Source: a virus. From it: DNA of 64,000 nt. The notes under the pieces were generated by a model, which worked only from the letters and a program-made list of their open reading frames with translations, searched no databases and was not told the DNA's origin. A program made the translations under genes and the position numbers. Numbering within the stretch: position 1 is the first letter of the stretch; each line of letters opens with the position of its first letter. Below, one piece after another: positions 1 to 6,454 of this stretch. The stretch lies in the IMG/VR virus record IMGVR_UViG_3300015241_000016, positions 1 through 64,000 of that record. The stretch is one strand, 5' to 3'.

Positions 1-73
1 GGGGGGGATAAGCGAAATAATTAGTTGCAATAATCTTTTGGATAAGTCAAAACTAAATATAGTTAGTGAATTG

Positions 74-105
74 TTAGGACTATTAGCTACAACGTTGTAC
101 TTTAG
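74..105 (+). promoter_or_regulatory. Putative early promoter with palindromic operator (P1)
   Basis: A perfect 12-bp palindrome TACAACGTTGTA lies at 88-99 and runs directly into TACTTTAG, a weak match to the Bacteroidota -7 box (TAnnTTTG). A TTAG at 74-77 occupies the -33 position. The same arrangement recurs at 640-670. The site sits just upstream of the first small plus-strand gene at 124. A dyad overlapping a -7 box suggests repressor control; that is inference. Confidence 0.45.
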
Positions 106-123
106 CATTTCAATCTATTACTT

Positions 124-400
124 ATGGCCTGGAAGAAATCGGATCCCAACGCAACAAAACATAATGGTGCCTGTTCTATGGCCTTTGGCCGGCTATCACC
201 CCTTTGGCTGCTGCCCGCGTTGCGATGAATTACATAATGGCGCTAAGGCACGTACAGAGGGCTGGGATCAGCATAAATTCAAACTACAGCAAGAAGCCTT
301 AGAACTGGAACGCATTAAGGCTCATTTCGCCCCGGGCGGCAGAGGATATGAATTGAATAAACAAGGATTAGGCCACACAGATACGGCATTTCAATGGTAA
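124..400 (+). pseudogene. Small conserved phage protein, disrupted by a +1 frameshift
   Basis: The ATG at 124 opens a frame reading MAWKKSDPNATKHNGACSMA then FGRLSP, which runs into a stop near position 226. The neighbouring frame continues with FGCCPRCDELHNGAKAR...GW and ends DTAFQW at 400. Removing one C from the CCCC run near 199-202 joins both into one protein of about 91 residues, with the Cys pattern (CSMAFGR, CPRC) I recall from a widespread uncharacterised Bacteroidota phage protein. A TTG-initiated frame from 38 would avoid the shift but lacks the family N-terminus. The cause could be a sequencing or assembly indel, a real mutation, or +1 frameshifting. Function unknown; CxxC suggests metal binding. 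Confidence 0.6.
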
Positions 401-409
401 ATTATAATT

Positions 410-601
410 ATGGCAAGGAAATATACATATACAACAGTTGATACATTACCGGCAGGAGCCGTGACCGTTCGGGAATACTGTAATCAACGCAATTGGCCTA
501 ACGTACAGAATTTCTACAATAAGATTAAGGACGGCAAACTGCCTGAGGTAGAGATCATTCTATATTGTAATACAAATTTTGTTGTAGCAAAGGCCGATTA
601 G
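410..601 (+). CDS. Small helix-turn-helix-like hypothetical protein
   Basis: 63 residues, starting 9 nt after the previous gene in an AT-rich context. The middle (VREYCNQRNWPNVQNFYNKI) resembles short MerR/excisionase-like helices that read out DNA, and the C-terminus is a beta-rich tail. No catalytic motif. It is the second gene of the plus-strand early array, so a regulatory or host-takeover role is possible, but I do not recognise it with certainty. Confidence 0.6.
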   Translation: MARKYTYTTVDTLPAGAVTVREYCNQRNWPNVQNFYNKIKDGKLPEVEIILYCNTNFVVAKAD

Positions 602-639
602 TGGTTTCTGGGTATTTTTTAAAATAATCACTGACATGC

Positions 640-670
640 TTGGAATAGCCCTTACAACGTTGTACATTTG
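640..670 (+). promoter_or_regulatory. Putative early promoter with palindromic operator (P2)
   Basis: TTG at 640-642 is followed after 20 nt by TACATTTG (663-670), an exact match to the Bacteroidota -7 consensus TAnnTTTG. The palindrome TACAACGTTGTA (653-664) overlaps the -7 box by two bases, as it nearly does at P1. It lies 46 nt upstream of the 48-aa gene at 716, so it probably drives the rest of the early array. Confidence 0.55.
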
Positions 671-715
671 AATAACAAGACAGCTAAATAGTAAATCTTT
701 TAAAAACTTATAATT

Positions 716-862
716 ATGAAAAAGTTCAAAGTATTCAAAGTAGGCCGCAAGTCTGGTCGCCGTTCTATTCTTCGCCGTAATTTGAGCGAAGCAGAAGCCC
801 GGCAAGTGGTCAAGTCTTACCCGAATAGCAATAGGTCCATGGTGTGCTATGCGGCCCAATAA
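716..862 (+). CDS. 48-aa basic hypothetical protein
   Basis: An ATG follows an AT-rich leader and opens 48 codons starting MKKFKVFKVGRKSGRR and ending VCYAAQ. The N-terminal half is strongly basic (Arg/Lys), which suits nucleic-acid binding; the C-terminal half looks like a short helix and strand. It lies directly behind promoter P2 and is followed by 36 nt of AT-rich spacer. Not recognised. Confidence 0.55.
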   Translation: MKKFKVFKVGRKSGRRSILRRNLSEAEARQVVKSYPNSNRSMVCYAAQ

Positions 863-898
863 CGTTTATATCGTTCATTAATTAATAAATTAAAATAT

Positions 899-1075
899 AT
901 GACTTACAATCAATTTCAAACACTCTGTAAAGAAGCATGGAGGACTGAAGGACAAGGCAATAGCTCAATCTGTAGGGTTCACGAATGTCTTTTAAAAGCT
1001 AAAAAACATCCTGCTCAATCCCCTAATGATGTAATAGGCATAGCATGGAAAGTATATAAGGCTCTTTATCTCTAA
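899..1075 (+). CDS. 58-aa hypothetical protein
   Basis: 58 codons (MTYNQFQTLCKEAW...KVYKALYL) preceded by a long A/T leader typical of this array. Predicted mostly helical with two Cys residues and a hydrophobic, aromatic C-terminus. Its size, spacing and orientation match its neighbours, which supports it being a real gene. Function unknown. Confidence 0.55.
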   Translation: MTYNQFQTLCKEAWRTEGQGNSSICRVHECLLKAKKHPAQSPNDVIGIAWKVYKALYL

Positions 1076-1095
1076 TTAAATTAAAAACCAATATT

Positions 1096-1425
1096 ATGAG
1101 TTACAAATGGAAGCCATCAGCAGCAAAAAAACGCGAATTTGCTGAAAGAATGTCGAATCCTGAAGAACAAGCTGCTTATGAGGCACGCAAACGGAGCAGG
1201 ATTGAAGCAAAACAGGCGACAAGTAAATTTAGTTATGGATCAGCCGGGGGCAATTACGTCCCCACCCAAGCCCAGCATAATTTCTGCCTATCCAATTGGC
1301 CTGCAAATACCACTCCTGAACAGGAAGATGCCCGAAATCAGGTGCTATACGGCTATAGCTGTCAAGAGAAGATACACCACGATTATATCCATATCGTTAA
1401 CGAATTAATTCGCTCTATTAATTAA
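1096..1425 (+). CDS. Conserved Bacteroidota phage hypothetical protein
   Basis: 109 residues, the longest protein of the early array. The N-terminus (MSYKWKPSAAKKREFAERM) is a charged amphipathic helix. The C-terminal half carries YGYSCQEKIHHDYIHIVNE, a motif I recall from uncharacterised proteins of Bacteroides-type phages. No enzymatic signature. The start at 1096 sits after an A-rich leader; an overlapping +2 frame is a shadow. Probably an early host-interaction protein, by position only. Confidence 0.7.
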   Translation: MSYKWKPSAAKKREFAERMSNPEEQAAYEARKRSRIEAKQATSKFSYGSAGGNYVPTQAQHNFCLSNWPANTTPEQEDARNQVLYGYSCQEKIHHDYIHIVNELIRSIN

Positions 1426-1445
1426 TACTAAATACCTAATAAGTT

Positions 1446-1658
1446 ATGAAAGGATTTGACACAAAACAACAAGCTAATACAGCGATGGAATTGGCCTTTG
1501 GTCGCATCCTTAGAATGGGAATAAGAGAGACGAAAGAAGGGGATATTCAAGAATACTTTCGGTGTAGAGACATTATATTTGATGCTGCCGAATATCTTGG
1601 AATGGATACAGCGTCGCCTTACGAACACAACTATCAAAGAGATCGAATTAATTACTAA
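1446..1658 (+). CDS. 70-aa hypothetical protein
   Basis: Starts 20 nt after the preceding gene. MKGFDTKQQANTAMELAFGR and the rest suggest an all-helical, soluble, mildly acidic protein. No family recognised. Its regular spacing and AT-rich leader match the array. Confidence 0.6.
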   Translation: MKGFDTKQQANTAMELAFGRILRMGIRETKEGDIQEYFRCRDIIFDAAEYLGMDTASPYEHNYQRDRINY

Positions 1659-1678
1659 CTAAATAAACCTTCAGTGTT

Positions 1679-1861
1679 ATGAAATATTATAAAGGAATGC
1701 CCCTGAAAGAGTTCATTTACAAAAACTATGGATTCTCATTAACCTCTCAGCAACAAGAAGAGGCGCAAGCCGATTGGGACCAATTACAAGATCCTGCATT
1801 CTATTGGGAAGATGCCCATTCTTGCTATTTGGGTGAAAACTTCATTATCTATCTTAATTAA
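1679..1861 (+). CDS. 60-aa hypothetical protein
   Basis: 60 residues with a helical N-terminus (GMPLKEFIYKNYG) and a Trp/Asp-rich middle (ADWDQL...FYWEDA). Small, acidic and cytoplasmic. Not recognised; judged real from its position, spacing and start context. Confidence 0.55.
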   Translation: MKYYKGMPLKEFIYKNYGFSLTSQQQEEAQADWDQLQDPAFYWEDAHSCYLGENFIIYLN

Positions 1862-1883
1862 CTCTTATATAAATACCTCTTTT

Positions 1884-2117
1884 ATGAAATTAATTTATCT
1901 TCAAAAAACAGAACGCCCAGCATATGAGAAGGATGATCAATATAGCCTCTCCGTAGAACTACCTAGTGGGAAAATCCAACAGGTCAATTGCGAATTCAAA
2001 GACATTGAACCCATTATCTTAGAGCTTCATGGTTTAGGAATACAGGGCCACCGCAGATATGATTCCATGAATGACAGCCATTTAACTGAATGGGAAATTC
2101 CTTCTTTAACAAAATAA
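1884..2117 (+). CDS. 77-aa hypothetical protein
   Basis: I chose the ATG at 1884 (MKLIYLQKTERPAYEKDDQY), which follows an AT-rich leader, rather than an in-frame ATG at 1812 that would overlap the previous gene. The protein looks like a small alpha/beta fold with alternating hydrophobic strands (YSLSVELPSGKIQQVNCEF). No recognisable family. Confidence 0.55.
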   Translation: MKLIYLQKTERPAYEKDDQYSLSVELPSGKIQQVNCEFKDIEPIILELHGLGIQGHRRYDSMNDSHLTEWEIPSLTK

Positions 2118-2128
2118 ACCCCTCAATC

Positions 2129-2236
2129 ATGAAAAAGCCCCTTTCCATAAACATTTTACTAGTCAGTTTATTTATTGGAGTATGTATATTGGCTTATTAT
2201 TTAGCTCCTCAGTTTCCTAGTATTGTACGTAATTAA
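2129..2236 (+). CDS. 35-aa single-span membrane peptide
   Basis: MKKP followed by one hydrophobic stretch (about residues 7-26) and a short polar tail ending SIVRN. A Lys-Lys N-terminus in front of a single transmembrane helix suggests a small inner-membrane peptide. It is 11 nt downstream of the previous gene. It could modify host envelope functions, but nothing in the sequence shows that. Confidence 0.5.
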   Translation: MKKPLSINILLVSLFIGVCILAYYLAPQFPSIVRN

Positions 2237-2253
2237 TTATAAAACAAAACATT

Positions 2254-2481
2254 ATGTCCGATTTCAAAGCAAATAAAATAGATTCTCTCTTGAGACGCAA
2301 GAGGCGACCTACTGAATACCGTATAACATTTTGGGACCACCATGATGATTATGTGGAATACACAACAATTGTAGGACATAAGATAGAAGCCAGAACTGTT
2401 GCTAATCAAGTAAAGAAATCTCTTTTTAAACTTGGGGTTATCCCTGGCAATTGCAAAACAACAATAGAAAAATCATTTTGA
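2254..2481 (+). CDS. 75-aa hypothetical protein
   Basis: 75 residues, basic N-terminus (LLRRKRRPTEYRI) followed by beta-strand-like segments (TFWDHHDDYVEYTTIVG) and a Lys-rich helix. Could bind nucleic acid; no motif assigns a function. Confidence 0.55.
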   Translation: MSDFKANKIDSLLRRKRRPTEYRITFWDHHDDYVEYTTIVGHKIEARTVANQVKKSLFKLGVIPGNCKTTIEKSF

Positions 2482-2550
2482 TCTATTTCTCTCTCGGCCT
2501 AACCCGATACCGTTTAAATGGATCGGGATTTGGCAGTAAAATTAATTAAC

Positions 2551-2754
2551 ATGAAATTTAAATTAGAAATACGGGGCGAAACCATTGGTGATATTATGGA
2601 TGAGATCAAAGATGTCGAACGCCGTCTAAAATCAGAAATAGTAATGCGTACTGGAGACAATACAGGATCACAGGACTATGTTAGCACTTTTGAAATTAGA
2701 GAAGGCAATTTATCGCACCCATTTGTATTTAAAATACCCAACCATAAAAAATAG
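2551..2754 (+). CDS. 67-aa hypothetical protein
   Basis: The frame is open from an ATG at 2518, but the ATG at 2551 (MKFKLEIRGETIGDIMDEI) follows the AATTAATTAAC-type leader shared by the array and begins a clean strand-helix pattern, so I prefer it. A small alpha/beta protein with an acidic amphipathic helix. Function unknown. Confidence 0.5.
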   Translation: MKFKLEIRGETIGDIMDEIKDVERRLKSEIVMRTGDNTGSQDYVSTFEIREGNLSHPFVFKIPNHKK

Positions 2755-2787
2755 AAAATATTTAATAATCTATTAAAATAAAAAACC

Positions 2788-2988
2788 ATGTTACCTTTTG
2801 ATCTTGAAAAACAAATGGAGAAAGGCACTCTGCTATATACCTTCAAAGATATGTTAGAATTAATGGCTTGGGCCTCCCTTCCAGAAGATACCCGGGAGGG
2901 ATATACAATTGAATATTTCAAAGAAACCTATCCAGATGTATTTGATAAGAAAATAATTGAAGCAAATAGAATACTTCAATGCGCTTAA
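2788..2988 (+). CDS. 66-aa hypothetical protein
   Basis: 66 residues, acidic and helical (MLPFDLEKQMEKGTLLY...TYPDVFDKKIIEANRIL). Regular spacing with its neighbours. A minus-strand open frame over it is a shadow. Not recognised. Confidence 0.55.
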   Translation: MLPFDLEKQMEKGTLLYTFKDMLELMAWASLPEDTREGYTIEYFKETYPDVFDKKIIEANRILQCA

Positions 2989-3013
2989 TCACTATTTACT
3001 AAAATAAACTATT

Positions 3014-3238
3014 ATGGAAAATTTAAAATCAGCCGCGTCGGGCTTTACAGCACATTTTGACGGAGAAAATACTGACGTACAATATGGATTCACCAAATTA
3101 GAAAAGGCTGCATTAATGATAGCTCAGGGAGGAGTGGCAACTTGGGATGGGAAAGACGTGGACCCCACTAATTCTAAAATTTTCGCCTCCAACTGTGTTC
3201 TTTTAGCAAAATTAGTCCTTGAAGAAGCCAATAAATAA
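3014..3238 (+). CDS. 74-aa hypothetical protein
   Basis: 74 residues, soluble. Contains YGFTKLEKAALMIAQGG, a probable amphipathic helix, and a Cys-containing C-terminal helix. No known family. Confidence 0.55.
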   Translation: MENLKSAASGFTAHFDGENTDVQYGFTKLEKAALMIAQGGVATWDGKDVDPTNSKIFASNCVLLAKLVLEEANK

Positions 3239-3243
3239 ACCTT

Positions 3244-3354
3244 ATGTACCAATACCGTAAACAATATCGTTTATATCTATTATGGCCTGGATCTCCTTCT
3301 CTTTCATTTAGAGAATGGATTTCAGTGAATTATGTTCATCTTATAAACTTATAG
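3244..3354 (+). CDS. 36-aa hypothetical peptide
   Basis: An ATG five nt after the previous stop opens 36 codons (MYQYRKQYRLYLLWPG...) that end 2 nt before the ATG at 3357. The Tyr/Arg-rich N-terminus is basic. The fit between two adjacent genes supports translation, but such a short frame could be chance. Confidence 0.35.
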   Translation: MYQYRKQYRLYLLWPGSPSLSFREWISVNYVHLINL

Positions 3355-3356
3355 AA

Positions 3357-3530
3357 ATGTCAGATTTAAAAATAAATTGGGACGCTCTTCCAGAAACAAC
3401 GCAATTAGAAATAAAAATAGAACACGATATTAAGGTATTAAATATCATATTTATTGCCGTAGCGATTTTTTTGTTCTTAGCTGGAACTGCTTGTATTATT
3501 TATTCATTCTACTTAGCTAATAAGATATGA
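3357..3530 (+). CDS. 57-aa single-span membrane protein
   Basis: I use the internal ATG at 3357 (MSDLKINWDALPETTQLEIK); the frame extends to 3315, but that would overlap the 36-aa peptide. The N-terminal half is acidic and helical. Residues about 32-53 (NIIFIAVAIFLFLAGTACII) form one transmembrane helix. The stop overlaps the next start (ATGA), so the two are likely translationally coupled. Confidence 0.55.
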   Translation: MSDLKINWDALPETTQLEIKIEHDIKVLNIIFIAVAIFLFLAGTACIIYSFYLANKI

Positions 3531-3715
3531 CAAAAGAAGAATTATATGACAAACATTATCAGATGCTAAATACAAAAGGGCATACTTGTATAAGTGTAGA
3601 ATACGCTATCAGTGTATTAGAAGAGGTGAGCCAAACTTTGTCAAATAAATTCATGACCAAATCAGCAAAAGATATTGAATTTAAAATTCAGCAACTTAAA
3701 AAAATTATATCATGA
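3527..3715 (+). CDS. 62-aa helical hypothetical protein
   Basis: Overlaps the membrane protein upstream and the 48-aa gene downstream by ATGA. Fully helical, soluble, Lys-rich C-terminus (EFKIQQLKKIIS). The chain of overlaps argues that these last three genes form one unit. Confidence 0.55.
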   Translation: MTKEELYDKHYQMLNTKGHTCISVEYAISVLEEVSQTLSNKFMTKSAKDIEFKIQQLKKIIS

Positions 3716-3858
3716 ATGAAAACAAAATAGAACCACTATATACAGATAATGAGCTTGTTAAATTTGGGGACTATTGCCGGTCATTCGATAGAGATCCAGT
3801 CACTACCGAAGAACTATTGAAGCTTTATATTAATACTAGGATTCCGTCAACAATTTAA
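3712..3858 (+). CDS. 48-aa hypothetical protein, last early gene
   Basis: 48 codons (MNENKIEPLYTDNELVKFG...IPSTI) starting within the preceding stop (ATGA) and ending 20 nt before a strong terminator. Small, acidic, probably helical. Not recognised. Confidence 0.5.
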   Translation: MNENKIEPLYTDNELVKFGDYCRSFDRDPVTTEELLKLYINTRIPSTI

Positions 3859-3877
3859 GGATAGCTGGCAATCCCTC

Positions 3878-3907
3878 AGCCCTTGGACGAAAGTTCAGGG
3901 GCTTTTT
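3878..3907 (+). terminator. Rho-independent terminator of the early array
   Basis: An 11-bp stem (AGCCCTTGGAC / GTTCAGGGGCT with two G-U pairs) is closed by a GAAA tetraloop and followed by a T run. It ends the plus-strand transcript, 20 nt after the last early gene. Confidence 0.85.
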
Positions 3908-3925
3908 CTTTGGAGTGACCCTATT

Positions 3926-3955
3926 AAAAAAGGAGGGCCATTCCTGGCACCTCCT
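3926..3955 (-). terminator. Rho-independent terminator facing the early array
   Basis: On the minus strand, AGGAGG-T-GCCA, loop GGAA, then TGGC-CCTCCT is followed by six or more T. It lies 30 nt beyond the end of the minus-strand gene at 3985-4206 and, with the plus-strand terminator at 3878, separates two convergent units. Confidence 0.85.
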
Positions 3956-3984
3956 CTAGCGTTTAGCTATTGAAAACTGGCTTC

Positions 3985-4206
3985 TTAATTCATGTTCAGG
4001 ACGGGAAATGGCGCTTTGGAAACGATTTTAGATTGCTCCTGAAGCGCTACTAATATTCTGGCTACTTGATGGGAAAGGTCTATGTTGCCCATAAATCTGA
4101 CGCATACAAAGGGATCTATTATTTCATTGAGCAAATCTAGTTGAGACTGCTTGGTACAACTTTCCACCCATTTTATGAACGTGTTCGCTGTGTCGTAAAG
4201 CTCCAT
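3985..4206 (-). CDS. 73-aa hypothetical protein
   Basis: 73 residues, helical and soluble (MELYDTANTFIKWVESCTKQ...). It lies between two minus-strand terminators (3926 and 4227), so it must be made from a short transcript of its own or from read-through. No family recognised. Confidence 0.55.
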   Translation of the reverse strand: MELYDTANTFIKWVESCTKQSQLDLLNEIIDPFVCVRFMGNIDLSHQVARILVALQEQSKIVSKAPFPVLNMN

Positions 4207-4226
4207 TTTAAATGATTTTAAGTGAT

Positions 4227-4257
4227 AAAAAAGACCGGCCTCTCTACAAAGCCGGCC
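4227..4257 (-). terminator. Rho-independent terminator upstream of the 73-aa gene
   Basis: Minus strand: GGCCGGC ... GCCGGTC, a 7-bp stem with one G-U pair and a loop of about 10 nt, followed by six T. It is just 21 nt upstream of the 73-aa gene, so it would attenuate transcription into that gene. Confidence 0.7.
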
Positions 4258-4364
4258 CTCCTAAACCTTATCTATGAAAATAATCAGCGAATGATCCAGA
4301 TAGCCTATAAAGGTCTCCGGATTCCAAACCTAACTGCCTTATGAGAAAAAGATAAATTCATTTT

Positions 4365-4397
4365 AAAAAGGAGCCTGATGGAGATCCATCGGGCTCC
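4365..4397 (-). terminator. Strong Rho-independent terminator in gene-free region
   Basis: Minus strand: a 12-bp stem (GGAGCCCGATGG / CCATCAGGCTCC, one G-U pair), ATCT loop, then five T. No protein gene ends immediately before it, so it may terminate a small RNA or read-through from 4454. Confidence 0.8.
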
Positions 4398-4453
4398 ACG
4401 ATAGAACCCCTTCTATCTTTAAATCGACCCTATGAAAAAAGAACTTTATTTTT

Positions 4454-4483
4454 AAAAAAGCCGGATTACTATTTCCATCCGGC
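4454..4483 (-). terminator. Rho-independent terminator in gene-free region
   Basis: Minus strand: GCCGGAT, 10-nt loop, ATCCGGC (perfect 7 bp), then six T. First of three terminators met by minus-strand transcription in the 4207-4820 gap. Confidence 0.8.
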
Positions 4484-4700
4484 GTAAGCCATCCTTAGTT
4501 AACATCCTTATGGGCAATCTAGGAAGCGTCCCGCTCAAACTCAGATGCTTCGCCGTGACAACTATGTAGCTATTGCGCCACGAAAGGCATCCCCTAGTTT
4601 TGGCCGGAGGAAGCTACGCCTTTATGCTCTTCAATGATTTAGCCCTGCTGGATGATCTCCCCCACATCCTACATATCCCTTATTCATGCTACACCCACTG
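4484..4700 (-). other. Gene-free stretch, possible structured small RNA
   Basis: The gap 4207-4820 holds no convincing protein gene. Its right part has higher GC than its surroundings and, read on the minus strand, contains nested complements (GTAGCT with AGCTAC; GAAGC with GCTTC), and it ends at the terminator at 4454. A structured noncoding RNA would explain composition and terminator together. No known RNA family or tRNA T-loop is recognised, and this remains inference. Confidence 0.3.
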
Positions 4701-4820
4701 CGATCAGTAGCACAAGAGGCAAAGAATAAAGTTAACAAAATAATGCAGAATAGCTTAGTGATTGTTTTCATCTTGTATTTTTTAGATGTTTTAAAAGAGG
4801 GTTACGGATGGCCTTTCATT

Positions 4821-5117
4821 TTAATCAATCCCAATATCTGCTGTGTGTTCAGAGGGGATTGTGCTGGCTGTGATCATGTAGGCCGCTTCCGAAAATTGCT
4901 TATCGCTTACATTGTCCTTTGAAATTTCAAGATAATCAAACAATCCCAAGACTCTTGCACTTCCGTTATTCCACATGTTTTTGAGGGCCTTGGCAATAAG
5001 TCTTTCATGTGATCCGTCAAAGCCATTCAGGATTGCCTCTATCGCTACATTTGGAATTGTAATATGCAAAAGTTCGTGCATTAATTCATTCCTTACTATA
5101 GGGGTTGATGTTTTCAT
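4821..5117 (-). CDS. 98-aa hypothetical protein
   Basis: 98 residues. Contains an amphipathic helix with MHELLHITIPN and the end EHTADIGID. Its start overlaps the stop of the lipoprotein gene (ATGA). The first eight codons (MKTSTPIV) are nearly identical in DNA to those of that upstream gene (MKNTTPIV), which suggests a small local duplication of a start region. HELLH resembles half of a metal-binding HExxH motif but is not one. Function unknown. Confidence 0.6.
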   Translation of the reverse strand: MKTSTPIVRNELMHELLHITIPNVAIEAILNGFDGSHERLIAKALKNMWNNGSARVLGLFDYLEISKDNVSDKQFSEAAYMITASTIPSEHTADIGID

Positions 5118-5377
5118 AACTTCATGATTATTGATTTTGAAGCATCTTCCATGCCTAGAAAGTAGTTTGCACTATCTTTATAAAGATGCGCTTTTTCGTT
5201 ATTGGTTGGCAAGTATTTATATCCCGAATCAATACATCGATTAAAATTACTGCTTGCTTCATTGAATTCACCACGCGCAATTTCAAAGGCATCCTTCTTT
5301 GGCTTTGGTTCTGGCTTTGGCTCTGTACAAGAAATAAACAAAACGAGAAAGATGACTATAGGGGTTGTATTTTTCAT
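5114..5377 (-). CDS. Small lipoprotein
   Basis: The N-terminus MKNTTPIVIFLVLFISC is a lipoprotein signal with a lipobox-like FISC, so Cys17 would be the lipidated residue. It is followed by a Pro/Glu/Lys spacer (TEPKPEPKPKKD) and a helical 60-residue domain. It would be anchored in the host envelope. It follows the SPFH gene and overlaps the next gene by ATGA. Phage lipoproteins near membrane-scaffold proteins often block superinfection, but that role is only inferred here. Confidence 0.7.
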   Translation of the reverse strand: MKNTTPIVIFLVLFISCTEPKPEPKPKKDAFEIARGEFNEASSNFNRCIDSGYKYLPTNNEKAHLYKDSANYFLGMEDASKSIIMKL

Positions 5378-5383
5378 GGCTAC

Positions 5384-6259
5384 TTACTTTATATTGAATA
5401 ATGCGGAACCTCCTGTCATGTAGGTTGGTAGCTTACCGTCCCATTTTTCAGCCTTCACTAATTCGATGTAGTTGGGAGAGGCGCTTAATACTTGCGTCTT
5501 TACCTTAATTACTTCGGCATCAGCAAGGGCATTGATTACCTTAGACGCGCTATCTCCCCGGGCTGTTGCTATTAATTTATTGGCTTCGGCAATAGATTGC
5601 TGCAATTGCATCTTAGAGGTTTCGGCATCTTGCTTAGCCTTGATCTTTGCATTAATGGAGGCCGCAAGATTTGAATCACTTGGAATAGGTTGTTTTGTGA
5701 TATTGAAATTATCTACAATGAATCCCTCTTTCCCTAGCCTTTCTGTTAATGTGGCAGCAACGGTATGCTCGTAATAAGGAAGGTTATTTAATACAGAATC
5801 TACGGTCATGGTGCCTGATAAATCCTGCATAGTTCCTCTTACTACATTCCTAAGATAAGTACTTGTGATCCTATCAAGATCGTCTGTTCTATACTTTAGG
5901 TAAATTTTGCTAGCCTTGTTTGGATCAACTCGATAATTAAAGCCAATATCCATTTTAAATCCCGCGCCACCCAAACAAGATACTGTAATTTGCTGGCCTG
6001 TAGAGGCCCCTTCGCCGCCCTCTTCGCTCCAAACTACATGCTGTTAGGTAGTTGGAAGCGTTACAATGTAAGAAAACCCGGGGAAAACGAAATTATATCC
6101 TGTGATAACAGGCAGACTATCAACGCCCCTATAATCCCCGGAATTACTTATTTTAAAGCCCACCTCCGTGGGGCTTACCCGGTGACACCCCAAAAATATG
6201 AAAATAATGAATAAAACGGCTATCACTCCGGCGATGGTAATTGTCGATACTGATTTCAT
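5384..6259 (-). pseudogene. SPFH/prohibitin-like membrane protein, interrupted by an in-frame TAA
   Basis: Two open frames in the same phase (6044-6259 and about 5384-5974) read as one 291-codon gene apart from a single TAA at 6044-6046. The first part has a transmembrane anchor (GVIAVLFIIFIFLGC) and the start of an SPFH domain (SPTEVGFKI...FPGFSYIVTLPTT). After the stop the frame continues QHVVWSEEGG...ITVSCLGGAGFKMDIGFNYRVDP, as expected for stomatin/prohibitin-like proteins, then a coiled coil (AKQDAETSKMQLQQSIAEA) and GGSALFNIK. SPFH proteins oligomerise into membrane microdomains and modulate FtsH-type proteases. The TAA may be a nonsense mutation, a read error or a readthrough site. A TTG restart near 5974 would give an anchorless fragment. 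Confidence 0.75.
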
Positions 6260-6453
6260 TTCTGTTTTATTTTTTTAATTAAGAAAAGAATTAAAGCCGC
6301 TATCATCAAAACAATAATAATAAGGCCGAATGTATTTTCGAAGGTTGATCTAGTACTCATTAAATGAAAAGATATATCTGTTATCCAAAATACTGAAATA
6401 AATGCGAAAAGAACTATAAAAACAACGGCTATATCTTCAAAGTATTTTTTCAT
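6256..6453 (-). CDS. 65-aa two-span membrane protein
   Basis: 65 residues with two hydrophobic segments (about 8-26 and 42-59) and a Lys-rich C-terminal tail (IKKIKQK). It overlaps the SPFH start by ATGA and starts one nt after the preceding gene ends, so it is probably co-translated with the SPFH protein and may work with it in the membrane. Not recognised. Confidence 0.65.
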   Translation of the reverse strand: MKKYFEDIAVVFIVLFAFISVFWITDISFHLMSTRSTFENTFGLIIIVLMIAALILFLIKKIKQK

Positions 6454-6454
6454 G

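Noticed and set aside
1-7. Run of seven G at the window start
   Set aside because: Looks like a read or contig-end artefact (poly-G); no biological inference drawn.
4512-4580. tRNA-like stretch: GGGCAAT near the start and ATTGCGCCA near the end, about 70 nt apart
   Set aside because: The acceptor would have a mismatch, there is no T-loop consensus (TTCRA) and no valid D or anticodon arm. Kept only as part of a possible structured RNA.
4686-4922. Plus-strand 78-codon frame
   Set aside because: Overlaps the minus-strand 98-aa gene antisense, has no promoter and no coherent composition.
5384-6259. Stop-codon reassignment, as known in some crAss-like phages
   Set aside because: All large genes read through in the standard code with TAA, TAG and TGA as stops, and only one gene has an in-frame stop (TAA, not the usual reassigned TAG or TGA).
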